Shown here one piece after another: positions 23,595 to 35,565 of a DNA stretch of 64,000 nucleotides (position 1 is the first letter of the stretch; the number at the start of each line of letters is the position of its first letter). The notes below the pieces were generated by a model. It was not told the DNA's origin. It worked only from the letters and a program-made list of their open reading frames with translations, and did not search any database. Source of the DNA: Casuarina equisetifolia (Eukaryota > Streptophyta > Magnoliopsida > Fagales > Casuarinaceae). The translations under genes were made by a program, and so were the position numbers. The stretch lies in assembly GCA_028551475.1 (NCBI GenBank), contig CM052355.1:1116001-1180000 (forward strand). Direction: 5' to 3'.

Positions 23595-23889
23595 CCCGAT
23601 GGCCAGATCCTAGACGGTGATAGCCAATGCGCAAGACACTCGGCGCTTCGGCTTTCCTCCTCTCCAATCCACTTTCAGCACAGAGTGGATGATTATGGAT
23701 AATAATGAAGCCAGCGTTGTGGAACCCGCTCTGACTACTCCGGTACACGACGGAATTACTGATTGGATCCAGCTAAAAAGCGTGTTCTGGCATTTTCTAT
23801 TACTTCAGTAAAAAAGAATCTCTTTATAACAGAATATAATTCTGATATTCTAAAACATTTTCATTTTTTGTTGTTTTTTATTTTAACTT

Positions 23890-23926
<37 letters not shown>

Positions 23927-24655
23927 TGAAAAGTCCCATTTTTGTGTCTTTTCTTTAGGTGGGTGGTTCTGCCACGCCATTCATAATTGATTTTGGAGTT
24001 TTGGTTGGTGATCTTTTCTTTTCGTACTTTTTTCCACCTTTCCTTTTTTTCACTTTTTCTTTGCAGGGGAAATAAACTTTATGTTAAAATGGGAACTGGC
24101 GGAAAACACGTTGGGGTTTGGATTAAAGAAATGTGTAGGAGGAAAGTTGACGTCTTTGGCACGTATTCTGTGGAGTCAGCGATAAGACTATTTGAGGTCG
24201 TTGGGCAATAATTGGTCTTTGAAAAGCTTTTGTTTGCGTATAATTAAAGTTATTGATAGTGTCTATACAGTTTTTAAGTATGATATTTTCTTCAGATAAA
24301 AGACACAATCATGTAAATATCCAAAATATTCTTGTAATTCATGAGTTAACATTCAAGTTATACTTTGGGTTTATTTTAAGCATAATAACAGAGCATATGT
24401 TAATCTACTGTAAATGAAGCAATATTTGAGATACGATCAGTTTGGTACGTAGAGAGCACCATTTCTATTATGTTTAACTTTAAACTCAAGATATGATAAG
24501 TAACGTATATCTCATATTACATGGTCTCTTAGATATGTGAAAATATACATATAAATTTGAACATCTCTCCTTAAAAGCCGATATCATTGTCTCATCTATA
24601 TACACACTTGGCAGTAGTGCTTAGTGCTTATCCTGGCTGAATGGTATTTCAAAGC
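23595..24655. other. upstream region of PLC copy 1 and 3' flank of PLC copy 2
   Basis: Holds the probable 5' UTR and promoter of the PLC at 17926-23594. A 17 bp string spanning that gene's first codons (gtggaacccgctctgac on the plus strand, 23576-23592) recurs at about 23717-23733, suggesting a small duplication in the leader. A (TA)n run follows at 23892-23924. Confidence 0.5.
23892..23924. repeat. (TA)n microsatellite
   Basis: About 16 uninterrupted TA units between the two PLC genes. Confidence 0.95.
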
Positions 24656-27600
24656 CTATACAAACTGGAACTGCATTAGAAGCTTTACATGGCCTAGTTT
24701 CTCTCCCTTTTTGTCATAGAGAGGGACCGAACGTATCCCAGGCTTTAGTTCCGAGACGGGCAAACATGTCTGGCCGCCGAAGTCATCCTTTTCGGATCTG
24801 TCAAACTCTCGTACTACGATTTGCAGCAAGGCGAGCTCTGGAACTGTGAGAGGGAACTTGAATTCTTCACCCCAAACAGGAGCCCAATCATCTTCAATTA
24901 CCCTTGTTTTCTTCTTGGCAGCATCAGCCGGCACCCCAACAATGCGCACCTGCCATTAAGAACAATCACTGTCTTTGTAGCTCTTATTTCAGGAGTTCCA
25001 CAGCTGTAGAACACATAAAACAGACCTGGGTTTGAAATTTTTAAATCAGAAGTGCAAAGAAAAGTGCCGCAGATTTACGAAACATGCATGATTACTGTTG
25101 AAATGTCCCATGTTATATCCATGCGGCATAATCTATCTGAATGGTATTAGAGCGCCATACCCCTCATGCTAGTCTAAACACATTTTTTTAGGATTCTATT
25201 TCATTTCTAAAAAGGACTCTTACTCTGGTCCCTCGACTAAGTGTGTATATTTAGAATCAACCTCAGTAACCTTTTAGGTCAATAAAATCCTGCTGTAATT
25301 CACGATTCACGTACAAAACCTTTCTCATCATATCATTCATGAAGCTCACAGCTCCATCTAATAGTAGTTATGAGGGCAGTATTCGATTGCCCTACATTCC
25401 TTGCAACCTAGTATAGGATCCTCCAATTTGAATAAATTACCCCACTCATTACAAGCCAGTTTGTGGAAAAAAATGAATGCTCAAAACTAAAGAAGGCACA
25501 CCGAGGTTGGAGTTCATGAGAAAGATAAAGAGTCATTCTGCAAATGTAAACATCTGATGCAACTATGCAAAGGGGTTGTGATTCCTCAGAGACAATAATT
25601 ACCGAACAACCGAACTAACCTTTGTATAGAAGTCTGGGGGTGAGTATGAGTCGAAGTGTGTTTGACTAAAATCCAAGTGCCATCCATCTCCCATATACAC
25701 TTTCACCTGATAATCAAAATCAATGCTTTAAGGAGAGGCGCATAAAACTACTCACATTCATTCTAAGCTAAAAATAATGTCCTCACCTTCAATGTCTTCT
25801 TTACCGGCAAGGTTCTTTTAGGATCAAATACCTCGTCACATGAACCCCTCTGCATCAGAAAATCAGGTTTTTTCACATAACCACACTCTCCATTGGCCCT
25901 GAACATCCCTTGCATCGACCAAAGCGATTTGCCATATCCCTGTGAAAGGAAAACTATCATGTTAAAGAAATTTCTGGTGGAGATTAGATGACTCTTCAGT
26001 GTATTGAATCCTTGTGTACTGCAAAACATTACAGAGCATATGTAGGCAAGTAGTGATTTGCCATCCTCAAGGCATGATCAGAAAAGCATCTCTTACTTGT
26101 AACATCTAAGGACTTGAAATTTGAAACTGTGATAAATCATTTCATCATTTAAAAACAGAAGAGTACTAAAATTTTCCCAGATGTATCTTGATTTGATTTC
26201 AGCATAAATAGTTCAACTCAAGCGAGATGAAGAGGAAAATCCCTCCTATGGCATGAAAGTTAAGTTGGAAAGGAAATTTAACTGAATGGAAACTCTTCTT
26301 AAGACATGATTGTTTTCAAACGTATCTAGGTAATAAAAACAAAAACCTTATGCATATAATTGAGCAGAAAGCTCACACTGTTACAAATTTTTCACAAAGC
26401 TGTCACCATTCAACTCACACAAGGAAACATCTAGAAAATTGCGCCTTTATTTAAGCACTGAAAGCTGAACCCGACCTGCATATTGAATGCAACCATCTGA
26501 GCCCCATGCACCCACCCAACATGTGGTTTGTAATTAGAGGAGGTGACACGCGTTCCTTTGGGATATATTCTTAGTATATTTCTTTGTGAGAACCTGAAAG
26601 TATTGCAGCCGGTATCAAAAGGAATTATTCAAGTGAGAACGAAGAAAATGAGAAAGTTGAAATGTCTTATATTTGACTAGGATGTATTAAGTTAGATACA
26701 TACATTACAAGATCAGTTCCATTGTCTTCGGCAGCCTTCTCCAGTGACTGTTCACTCAAACTTAGGCGTCTAACTTTGTCACTTACAACTTTTAATGCAT
26801 GCTTTAAACCTCCCTTTGGTTTCCCAGCATGGATTGTAATCAAGCGTTTGTATTCTGGTGCCCCCTTCTGGCCTGGCTTCAGCTCACATTCATCATCATC
26901 TTCATCACTCTCACTCTGTCATGCATCAAACAGTTAATTCATATAGGCACAATTTAGGACTCAACGTGGCAAATACATGGATATTTTGGCTCACTCTCTC
27001 TTCCACTTCTGTTGACTCCTTTCCTGTTGCGTCTTCTTCAGATTCCCTTCCACTCTTTGAATTACTCTCCTTATTCTTGATCTGCTTAGATTCAAGGTAC
27101 TCTTTTGGTGGTTTGGTGGAAATCATAACTCGGTGTTTCAATGATTCTGGTGAAGGGAATTCAGCTAAGCATTCTGCCTGGGGATAATGCAACATTTCTC
27201 CAAACACTTGAATAAGCATCTACATGCAAAGCATTTTGAGGTCACATAAAAGAAAAACCTTTCATTTTACTTCCTGTGAGTACAGTGGAAGAGAAATGGC
27301 CAACCTCTGCAACTTTGGCCTGAAGATCAGGCGTCAGATGGTCTTCTAAAGTTATGATGACAGGGTAGGGAGATTTAACAAAAGCATACTCTTTAATGGA
27401 CTTCAAACATTTAATGAGCTTCACAGGAGTGGTCAGAGTCCTGCAGAAATTCAAACAAAATAAGACATATATGGGGATAGATGAGATATACAGATAGAAA
27501 AAGCGATTATAACAAAGATAAGAAAATTGGTATCAGTTCTTAACCTTCCATGAAGGACAAGAACATCATCTTTTGTAGAATTTGGCCACATATCAAGTTC

Positions 27601-28591
27601 AATTACTCTCACACCCCTCTGCAACGCCCTAATGACTGGAGCATCGCTACAATCACTGCTGAGTTGATTCCCAGTCAGGTAGGAATTGTGGCCTGTGTAT
27701 ATGAAATAATGTGCCAATGGGAGCGTCATGTCATGGTGTACCTGAAATCACATAAAATCTATCAAGAACGAACCTAAAGTAATCCTCTGTTAAGACTTCT
27801 TCAACTTAAGAAACGTAAATGGCTAATCTGACAATGGGAATGATTCATTTGTATTCATCTCCTCATGTCCAGTAACAAGTATGATAACTTATTTAAATTC
27901 TTCATGACCAATACTTGATACTGATTATTCATCAAGAAACAGAGAAAATAATAAACAAAGCCCTAAACTGGTTCCCCGTTGTGGAAAGAAAAAGAAAAAA
28001 AAGAAAAGAAAAAAAAAGGGAGAAAAGGGAAAAAAGGAACAAGCTTCGACAAGGATGTCATTTTCTTTTTTACTTTTACAGTTACTTTTTCTTCGTTTCG
28101 TTGCCAAGAAAACTAGACGGAAAAGGGAAAGCAGGAAAAGTACTACAATCGCGACGTTGAACGGCGATCTTTGCAAGAGAAAGAGAAAACTCGCAAAACC
28201 AGATCATTGAAAAAAACCCATAGCAAGCGATTTCGGTCCCGTCTTCTCCCACATTTCGACAATAGCAGAGAGAAAAAGAGGAAACCTGGGATTTGATGGG
28301 GCCGTTGAGATCATCGCTAAACATGAACCGGAAGAAATCAGCGAGCGAGAGGCCTTCCCTCGGGTCGCTACCTCCATGCAGAACACGGTCGACGATCCGC
28401 TGCGCATCGGACACGTCGCAGCCCTCCTCCCCCTGATGCTCCACTAGGAACTGACGGAGCTGATTCACCGACATGCGATCCCCGCCTCCCGCGAACCTCG
28501 AGAACGCCTCCTTCACGTCGGTAGGCGGACCCGCCTCGTTCATCTTGAACTTCCTGCTGAACCCCAACATCTTGTACTCGTACTTCGCCAT
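24656..28591 (-). pseudogene. second phospholipase C gene, with a frameshift before the C2 domain
   Basis: Tandem duplicate of the neighbouring PLC with the same nine-exon layout: 28286-28591, 27545-27741, 27305-27440, 26995-27219, 26704-26915, 26476-26593, 25787-25939, 25620-25707 and 24656-24949. The start region differs (MAKYEYKMLGFSRKFK). The X domain ([23 protein letters not shown]) and Y domain ([31 protein letters not shown]) look intact, and the C2 exon is well preserved ([26 protein letters not shown]). Exon 8 is 88 bases instead of 87: around 25679-25682 there is one extra G after the codons for MGDGW. The frame then hits a stop four codons later, about residue 462 of an expected 575. 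If real, the product lacks C2, which is needed for Ca2+-dependent membrane binding. Everything else is under good coding constraint, so a one-base sequence error or a very young mutation is possible; treat the locus as a gene with a suspect base. Confidence 0.85.
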
Positions 28592-29592
28592 TTCTTATCA
28601 ACCCAACAAAATTCTTCACACCAAAACACCCTCCTTTCTGCTTTCCCAATGGACTCTCAGCGTTCTTCCTCTCATCCACGTTCCCTCCACGATCGTGAAG
28701 GTCAAGAATAGAGGAGAGAGAGAGTAAGAAGCTGACCTATAATATGGCAGTTTTTGAAGGAGGATCGTTGGGAAGTGAACGACCCTATTTATTGCCTTCC
28801 CTGGCCTGCATGTTCCTCCATTTTTCAATGCTCAACCTCCAAAGATAGTCCCACTCTTTTTCAACTTCCAAAGCACATCTATCTTCTTACTTTATATGGG
28901 TTCTTGAATTCAAGACCACCTAAATGTTGATTAGTTAGTAGCTAAATATTTAATTACTGTTTCTTATGGACTAATTCTTGCACTTTCACTTACATATCTT
29001 GTCAATCATAGCAATTATAATATTATTGATGTTCAAGGTGATAAAGTTGAAGAAAGACATGAACATATTATTAACATTAAATAAATTTTAGGACTACTTC
29101 CAATATGAGTATGAAATTAAAATAAGATAAACTGACTTCTAAAATAATGTCGTTATCAAACTCGTAAGTTACATTTAACATAATGAAATAAACTGATAAC
29201 GCCTCAATTTAAATGCATTAATCACAAGTCTTAATTACAATAAAAAAAAAACTTCTAGAACCGTTTTTTCAACCTATTACCAATTGGAAATAGCAACGTA
29301 GAAAAATATTACCATTTGAAAAATATATCTTATTATGAAATAAGTAAATCTTCATTCTATTACCATTTGAAACAATACATGAAAATTAATCAGCATAGAT
29401 GGGAGCACGTCGGTCCAAAATAACCTTATTATAAAATGAAGTAATTATTACACTTGTGAAGTAGTTGGTCTGTCGGTTCCTTACCAGCTATTCCGTACGC
29501 ACAAGGCAAAATTACGGGTCGGATAAGACCCGGTCCTACGTTGTGGCCTGCGAATATCCGAGTGGCGGTCGGAGCCAGGGGAAGGGGAAGAT
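28592..29592. promoter_or_regulatory. shared region between divergent PLC and cyclophilin genes
   Basis: The PLC copy ending at 28591 and the cyclophilin beginning at 29593 are transcribed away from each other, so both promoters must lie in this 1 kb. It is AT-rich in the middle (28900-29450). I saw no motif strong enough to name. Confidence 0.4.
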
Positions 29593-31971
29593 ATGGCCAC
29601 CACGACGAAATTGGTGTTATTAGCTCTGTTCTGGGTCGTGATTCTGTTCGGAACCCTGGCTGTCATCCAGGTATTTCCACCTTCTCGGGAAAATCTACAG
29701 GGAAATGAAACCAAAGACTTCGTTTTTGGTACCAAGAAATGAAACAATTGTGTTTTTTGTTTTGGGGTCGGATTTCAGAATAGGTTAAGTGATGACGGAG
29801 TCTTGTCTGAGGAAACTGTTATCAGAAGTCAGCCCCATGAGGTTGGGTCCTAGTTTCTTCCGTTCAAACAAAGAGATCCTGGTTTCTGTCTGGGTGGTTT
29901 AAGATATCTGTTTGATTTGAGTATCTGTGTAGGAAAAGACGTTGGAGAAGGATCTGGAGGAAGTGACCCACAAAGTTTTCTTTGACATTGAGATTGATGG
30001 AAAACATACGGGTATGGTGCGTGTTGGCGTGTGTGTTTGACTGTTTTTTGTGCTTTTGTTTCCAAGAATTGGGATATCAAATTGTACTGACATTCTCACA
30101 GCTTTATGTGTAATCCTCTTCTGCTTTGGCTTAGGGACAATTCTCTTTTACTTGAATGAATCTTTCGGGTAATGAAAATGGCTAATGCATTGCTGTCTTC
30201 TGGCTGCTGTTTCCATGAATGTCACTTGATGTTCAGCAGTTTCCACATTGAAGTAGTTGATAAATTCAGTTAGGGCAGCTATTTAGTTTGCATATCGTGT
30301 ACCATTTTCCAAGCATTCTGTCTTCTCTTCCTTTATGTGGCACTTTAGTTGGTTGTGAAGATACCCTCTCTTCTGAATAACTCTATAAATGAATGTATTA
30401 ACGAGAAATCTCCTGTAAAACAAAGTGGACTTATCTGAGATGCCATGTCAAAACCAGTCATGGAATTTTAGAAATAGCATATTCTTAATTGGCTGCATGA
30501 ATTTAGTTTCTACATTCTTCTACATATCGCAAGGATTTTCTTTAAGCATGGTACTAAGAATCATTTTATGGCTTTCAGGTCGCATCGTCATGGGCCTCTT
30601 CGGTAATACAGTTCCTAAAACTGCAGGTATGGCACCCAAGTATGATGGAGCCAAGTGCTGATGCTTGTCTCAGTTAGGTCTCGCAACCAGTTGAAGTTAC
30701 TGACTTACATTTTCTTTGTGCAGAAAACTTTCGAGCTCTTTGCACTGGTAGCCAAGTAACTTTTGTTCCGCTCTTATATCTTTAGTCACATGAAGGCTAC
30801 TTCTTATATAACTACTTGATCCTTGTACCGTGCCTTTCATGATCCTACGTGAGTTTCTACCATTATTCATTTGAAGGTTAATGAATCCTCTCGTTTCAGG
30901 GGAGAAAGGAACTGGGAAGTCTGGGAAGCCTCTCCACTACAAAGGGAGCGCATTCCATAGGATAATTCCCAGCTTCATGATCCAGGGAGGTGATTTTACT
31001 CGTGGTGATGGCCGAGGTGGAGAGTCAATATATGGTGCTAAGTTTGCTGACGAGAACTTTAAATTAAAGCACACTGGACCAGGCAAGCTAGAGTCCTCTC
31101 TGAAATCAAACTTTTTTCTTGCGAAATTTCTTACAAAACTTTCATATTGACCAGTTGCTAGGTATACTAATAAGCATCAGTTGTGAAAAGAATGATAATT
31201 TTGTTATGGTTGTATACTCCGAGTAACAGGTAATCTGTCAATGGCAAATGGTGGACCAGACACCAATGGATCACAATTCTTCATTACCACTGTCAAAACT
31301 GAGTGGTAATTATCTTTCTTGAAGCATCTATATTATACTTTCAGAGTAATAATTAGGAGCCTCAAATTCTTGTTTGCCAGCAAATCTGGAAATTGCCCAA
31401 GATCAGTGTGGTGAAACTGTTTCAGTTGACAATAATATAGCTGTTGGAGAGTTGAATGCAGAAGATGGACTGTTGAAAATGAAAGTCTGATCCAATGTTG
31501 AAATTTGAATATGAATCAAAGATTATACTCTAATACAATGATAGATTTAAGAAATCAAAATCGGTAAAATTGGTTTTAAGGAGGAATAGATTTGAAAACA
31601 ACAATATCTATCGTACCCTGTTTGTAGAGAGTATCCTGTCCTAGACATTTCCTACCAGATAAATTTAGTAGGACCGTCATCTGAACATTGCATGGGATCC
31701 ATGAACTGCTAGAAAGGAGCATGAAAAACCTTCAACGTCTAAGCACAGTTTTTATTGACTATTCAACCCATGTTTCTAAGAACTTTCTGAAATTTTTCTT
31801 GCTCACATGCCCTGTTTGGATTTTCTTTAAAGGTTGGATGGGCACCATGTTGTGTTTGGCAAGGTGCTTTCAGGGATGGATGTTGTGTTCAAGATTGAAG
31901 CAGAAGGAAGCCAGAGTGGGGGGCCTAAACGCAAGGTTGTCATTTCGGACAGTGGTGAACTTGCGATGTAA
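29593..31971 (+). CDS. membrane-anchored secretory-pathway cyclophilin (peptidyl-prolyl isomerase)
   Basis: Catalyses cis-trans isomerisation of prolyl bonds during folding in the endomembrane system. Eight exons: 29593-29670, 29779-29841, 29933-30011, 30579-30626, 30724-30747, 30900-31082, 31230-31305 and 31833-31971, giving 229 residues. Residues about 6-25 ([19 protein letters not shown]) form a signal anchor or signal peptide, followed by a linker of about 35 residues and a full cyclophilin domain: [52 protein letters not shown] (catalytic Arg in FHR), [17 protein letters not shown] (Trp of the cyclosporin pocket) and [13 protein letters not shown]. It resembles CYP19-4/CYP20-1 in the domain but has a longer N-terminus. 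It has no KDEL-type tail. Exon 6 ends at an unusual GC donor (ccag then gcaagc); using it restores the conserved [15 protein letters not shown] reading. Confidence 0.93.
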
Positions 31972-34126
31972 CTGCCATTTTTACTGTTTTAGTTATAAGT
32001 GATAATTGTCAAGAATGGTGCCCAGCACACACACAAGCAAATCGGATTGCATTTTTCTTTTATTTTGTTCTCCATAGTGAGCTGTAGTCTTGGTTCTTCA
32101 AGCGGAATCCTTTTTTATTTTTATTTTTAAATTTACCCATTTTCATGCCATTGTCTTCCTTTTTCTTCTTTTTAATGAGAATGAGGCTGTCACATCCGAT
32201 TGCATAATTGTGCAACAAATTTTGTGTCCAATGGTTATGCAAGTGGGAAACAATAATTTGGAAACACGGTAAAGCTAACCTTTCCAAGATATAGAGTAGT
32301 TTCCAAGCTTGCAATACAAGCATTGTTGTATTTGAGGAATCTAAAGTCTAGCACGGCTATGCATGCTCCTAGAGGTAAACTTTTTCTACTACGGAAGGAT
32401 AGGTAAACCTTAAAACTTCCAATTTTATAAAGTTGAAACTTCACTCAACTATCGATAAAGTAATCTTTTTTCTTTTTTTCTTTTTTTAATTTTCCTCAAA
32501 CACACATCCCTTTTTGGGCATGTATGGTGATTAAATTGCAACAACACTTCAAAAGATCAAGATCATCTTGGTAACATCTCAAATAAGAGTATTGAGAAGA
32601 ATAGGTTTCTGAAAATGTGGAGGGAGTATTGGAGCAAAAATTGCAGAGACCACAGCTTTATTTTGAGGCTCAAGATAATAATAGGAAACTCATTTTGCAC
32701 GTTGCAATCAATCGTTTTCCATATCAGTTCATACTGGTATTATAAGCTAGGTGGTTCAACTTTCAGCCACAAACACTTAAACCGCAACTCTCTTGTTTAA
32801 AGGGCAATTACTAAGAATCAACTCTTAAAAAGCGAGACTGAATCTCTCCAATAAGACCAACAAGAAGAACTATTTACCAATTAGATTCCAAGAATGAAAA
32901 CCTTGCATCAACATACATAATCAGCTAAAGAAGGTAAAATAGCACAATGGGTATCGGGCACTGCAAGACAATCTACTCAAGACATAGGTTCTACTAGTAA
33001 CTAACAACTGAGTTACTGGCCCACTAACTATTCTGCCGCAACTGGGGTTGCCAACAAAAACCTTAGGTACTTACACTAACTACAGAAACTGAAATATACC
33101 CTATTTCTCAACTACTTACATTAAGCTACATAAGTCCTTTACCACCTAAAAATCAATAACAAACCAACTTCAAGCGACATTTGATCTTCCCCTAAGTTCA
33201 ACAGCTCTTGTAATGGAGGTGGTTACTGTGATATAAGATCCAAAACCATGCCACCCCACCTTCAAACAAAAGCAACCACTCAATTTACAGATCATAAGCA
33301 AGAATTTACATGAGCAGCAGATTATAAATACCTTAATGGATTGGTGGACTGAACAGAAAAGTAGGTGGTCCCTCTGTAATTGTCCTTGTAAAATAAAACA
33401 CAACACTGAATAAGCACTAGAGATCGGTCGTAAGACCAGCAGAAGGGGAACTCCCTTAAACAATTTAGCAGATATCGAAACAAATGTACTGGTATGAAAC
33501 TGAACCCCGGACAAATTTCTCTTCTGGAACAACACTAATGTCTACAGGCTAGTGATTAAGACTACTGACATAAATTAAAACATGAGATATGGCGTTCAAT
33601 GAACCAAGATTGACCAGTTTGAACCTCGGTGCTCTTCTTCACACAATTCAGGCCCTCAAACCTTTCCAACAACACTATTTAATCCAGCCTTCTAGGAAAG
33701 CTAGAGAAGTCACCACCTTGGAACTTTTCTTTCTCCAACTTCCCTAACATCAGCATAGAATCATATATCCCAAAATTCTCATCTTTAAGTACTTCCTCGG
33801 GACAATGATCCTCCCATATCTAAAAATTCATGCCTTTGAGTTGAAGCGAAGTTTCCTGCATCACCTAAAGAGCATCTTCCCAAGAAACCAAAGCCAAAAG
33901 CTTAACTTCATCACACAAACAACCCAATCCCAAAAAATAAACGAGTTAAAGAGAACATATGCAAGACATTACTTTGATCCTTAAACAACATCGGAGTACC
34001 AAAGACACCCACAGAAACAGAGTCGCTTATTCCAAACACATAGAAGCCACTGAACGGAACAGACACTTGATGGACCAATCATCCGGAGCATACAATTTGA
34101 ATAAAGAGATGGGAATTACTAGAAAT
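31972..34126. other. intergenic region between cyclophilin and ELF4
   Basis: Holds the convergent 3' ends of both genes. I see no further gene; the open frame at 33170-33535 (minus) has no recognisable domain. Confidence 0.4.
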
Positions 34127-34492
34127 TCAGGGCTCGGGGCTCCGAGTCTTGGGAGTCTTCGCGGAGGAGGATTGCTGTTGGAACATGAAGGAGAAATTGG
34201 TGGAGAGGTCGGAGTAGAGCGAGACGACCTTCGAGATGTTGCCGTTGATTTCCTGGATCAGCGCCACGTTCTTCACCATGTTGTCCGGGATCCTCGACTG
34301 GTGGTTCTCGTTCACCTCCTGGATCAGAGCTCGGTTCCGGTCCAGCACACTCTGCACCTGCCGGAAGTTCTTGTCGAAGGCTTCCCACATCTCCTCGCTG
34401 CCGCCTTCCTCGTCGGACGTGGTCGGCGCGGTCTTGTTCTGGTGGTCCATGCTCGAGTCGGCGGCGGAGAGGGAAGAATCGGGTGAGGTCAT
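34127..34492 (-). CDS. ELF4: EARLY FLOWERING 4 (ELF4) family clock protein
   Basis: Small nuclear protein that joins ELF3 and LUX in the evening complex, which represses growth and morning clock genes at dusk. It is intronless, as the family usually is, and gives 121 residues. The DUF1313/ELF4 domain covers about residues 35-105, with MWEAFDKNFRQVQSVLDRNR, VNENHQSRIPDNMVKNVALI and QEINGNISKVVSLYSDLSTN. These strings are closer to ELF4 and ELF4-LIKE1 than to the more distant ELF4-like genes. The N-terminus is acidic and Ser-rich and the C-terminus Ser/Pro-rich. I start at the ATG at 34490-34492; the frame runs two codons further upstream only through a GTG. Upstream sequence carries clock and light motifs, listed separately. 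Confidence 0.95.
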   Translation of the reverse strand: MTSPDSSLSAADSSMDHQNKTAPTTSDEEGGSEEMWEAFDKNFRQVQSVLDRNRALIQEVNENHQSRIPDNMVKNVALIQEINGNISKVVSLYSDLSTNFSFMFQQQSSSAKTPKTRSPEP

Positions 34493-34656
34493 GTGCACGA
34501 AGAGGATCAGACAGACATTTTTTCCTTCAGTTCTGATTCTCCGAGAGAAAGGCCTTAGATGGATTGCTTGCCGGTCAACCGCGGGATGTAAGAGTTGGAT
34601 ACGCTACCAGAGATGCGTGTGAAACAAACTGTGGATTGCTGCCTCTGTCAACAACG

Positions 34657-34663
34657 CACGCGC
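34657..34663. promoter_or_regulatory. CACGCGC, FHY3/FAR1-type binding site upstream of ELF4
   Basis: Exact CACGCGC about 165 bp upstream of the ELF4 start codon. In Arabidopsis, FHY3 and FAR1 bind this sequence and help activate ELF4 by day. One 7 bp match can arise by chance; its position beside this gene is what makes it notable. Confidence 0.5.
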
Positions 34664-34694
34664 CTTAAGTGCGAGTAGGATCATGCCGCTTCAT

Positions 34695-34702
34695 AAATAT
34701 CT
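34695..34702. promoter_or_regulatory. evening-element-like AAATATCT upstream of ELF4
   Basis: Short form of the evening element, about 205 bp upstream of the start codon. CCA1/LHY-type MYB proteins bind such sites to hold evening genes down in the morning. Confidence 0.45.
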
Positions 34703-34771
34703 TCGGCGTAGAAAGTGGAAAAGCAAAAGTGATTTCGCCACGGTGGGAACTTTGCCCTTTGCACGTATCAC

Positions 34772-34790
34772 AAAATATCTATAAATATCT
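34772..34790. promoter_or_regulatory. evening element AAAATATCT followed by a second AAATATCT
   Basis: The exact nine-base evening element is at 34772-34780 and a second AAATATCT at 34783-34790, about 280-300 bp upstream of ELF4. A GCACGTAT sequence with an ACGT core (possible HY5 site) lies just beside it at 34761-34768. The spacing fits a dusk-phased promoter. Confidence 0.55.
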
Positions 34791-35565
34791 TCCGACCCAT
34801 ATTGCTTGTACGTTTATTTAGAATTCTTTATGTCTAATAAATCTTTCTTCTTAATTTTTTTAGAATAATTTTTTAAATACGATATTAAAATCAAGAATTT
34901 AGACGAACAAAGATATTATCATAACTTTGATTTATATAAAAAAGTTCTTTAAATATTCTTTATAAATTTTATAATTCATCTTCTAATTATGAAACATACC
35001 ACAATACTTATTACCAATTATTAAAATTTTTATTTATAAACAAAATTTTCCATTCTTACAAATCAATTTTAAAAATAAAATGGCACTTTAAAAGAATGAA
35101 GATATAATTTTTGTATTACTTATCATTAATACAATTTTTTACTGATTCAATTGAAAAAGATTGAGCTTTTTTTTTTTTAATTCAAATTCAGAAATATATA
35201 CAAATCCTATGAAGTGCCAAGGCTAAGAAATATTCACCATAACAGTTCAATCCTCTTAGCTAAGCAAGGTGTAGAAGTAGAGATTAACAATTTGACAAAA
35301 CTTAAAACGCTGGTCCTCCAACATCAAACATTCACATTGGAGCAGATACATGGTTATTTTTTAGTTTGATTGTTCACATATGATAGGCTACAGATCAGAA
35401 GTTAATACTCGGAACAGAACTCCACTGAATGAGGCATTTATCTGAAGTGTTATTTAGCACCCTGCATTATTGTTCATGCATGTAAGCAAACATTTTCCAC
35501 CGATCTCTACGCAGACAGGGCACTACAATGTGATGGAGATTCACCATAAAAGTTAAGGATAGCAG
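34791..35565. other. AT-rich intergenic region between ELF4 and PSF3
   Basis: Distal ELF4 upstream sequence and the 3' flank of PSF3. Very AT-rich at 34800-35160. No gene seen. Confidence 0.4.

Noticed and set aside
34493..34498. Starting ELF4 two codons further upstream
   Set aside because: That start is GTG; the next codons give a normal ATG at 34490-34492.
34119..34622. Plus-strand and alternate-frame open frames over the ELF4 gene
   Set aside because: Shadows of the GC-rich ELF4 coding sequence; only the minus-strand frame matches a known family.
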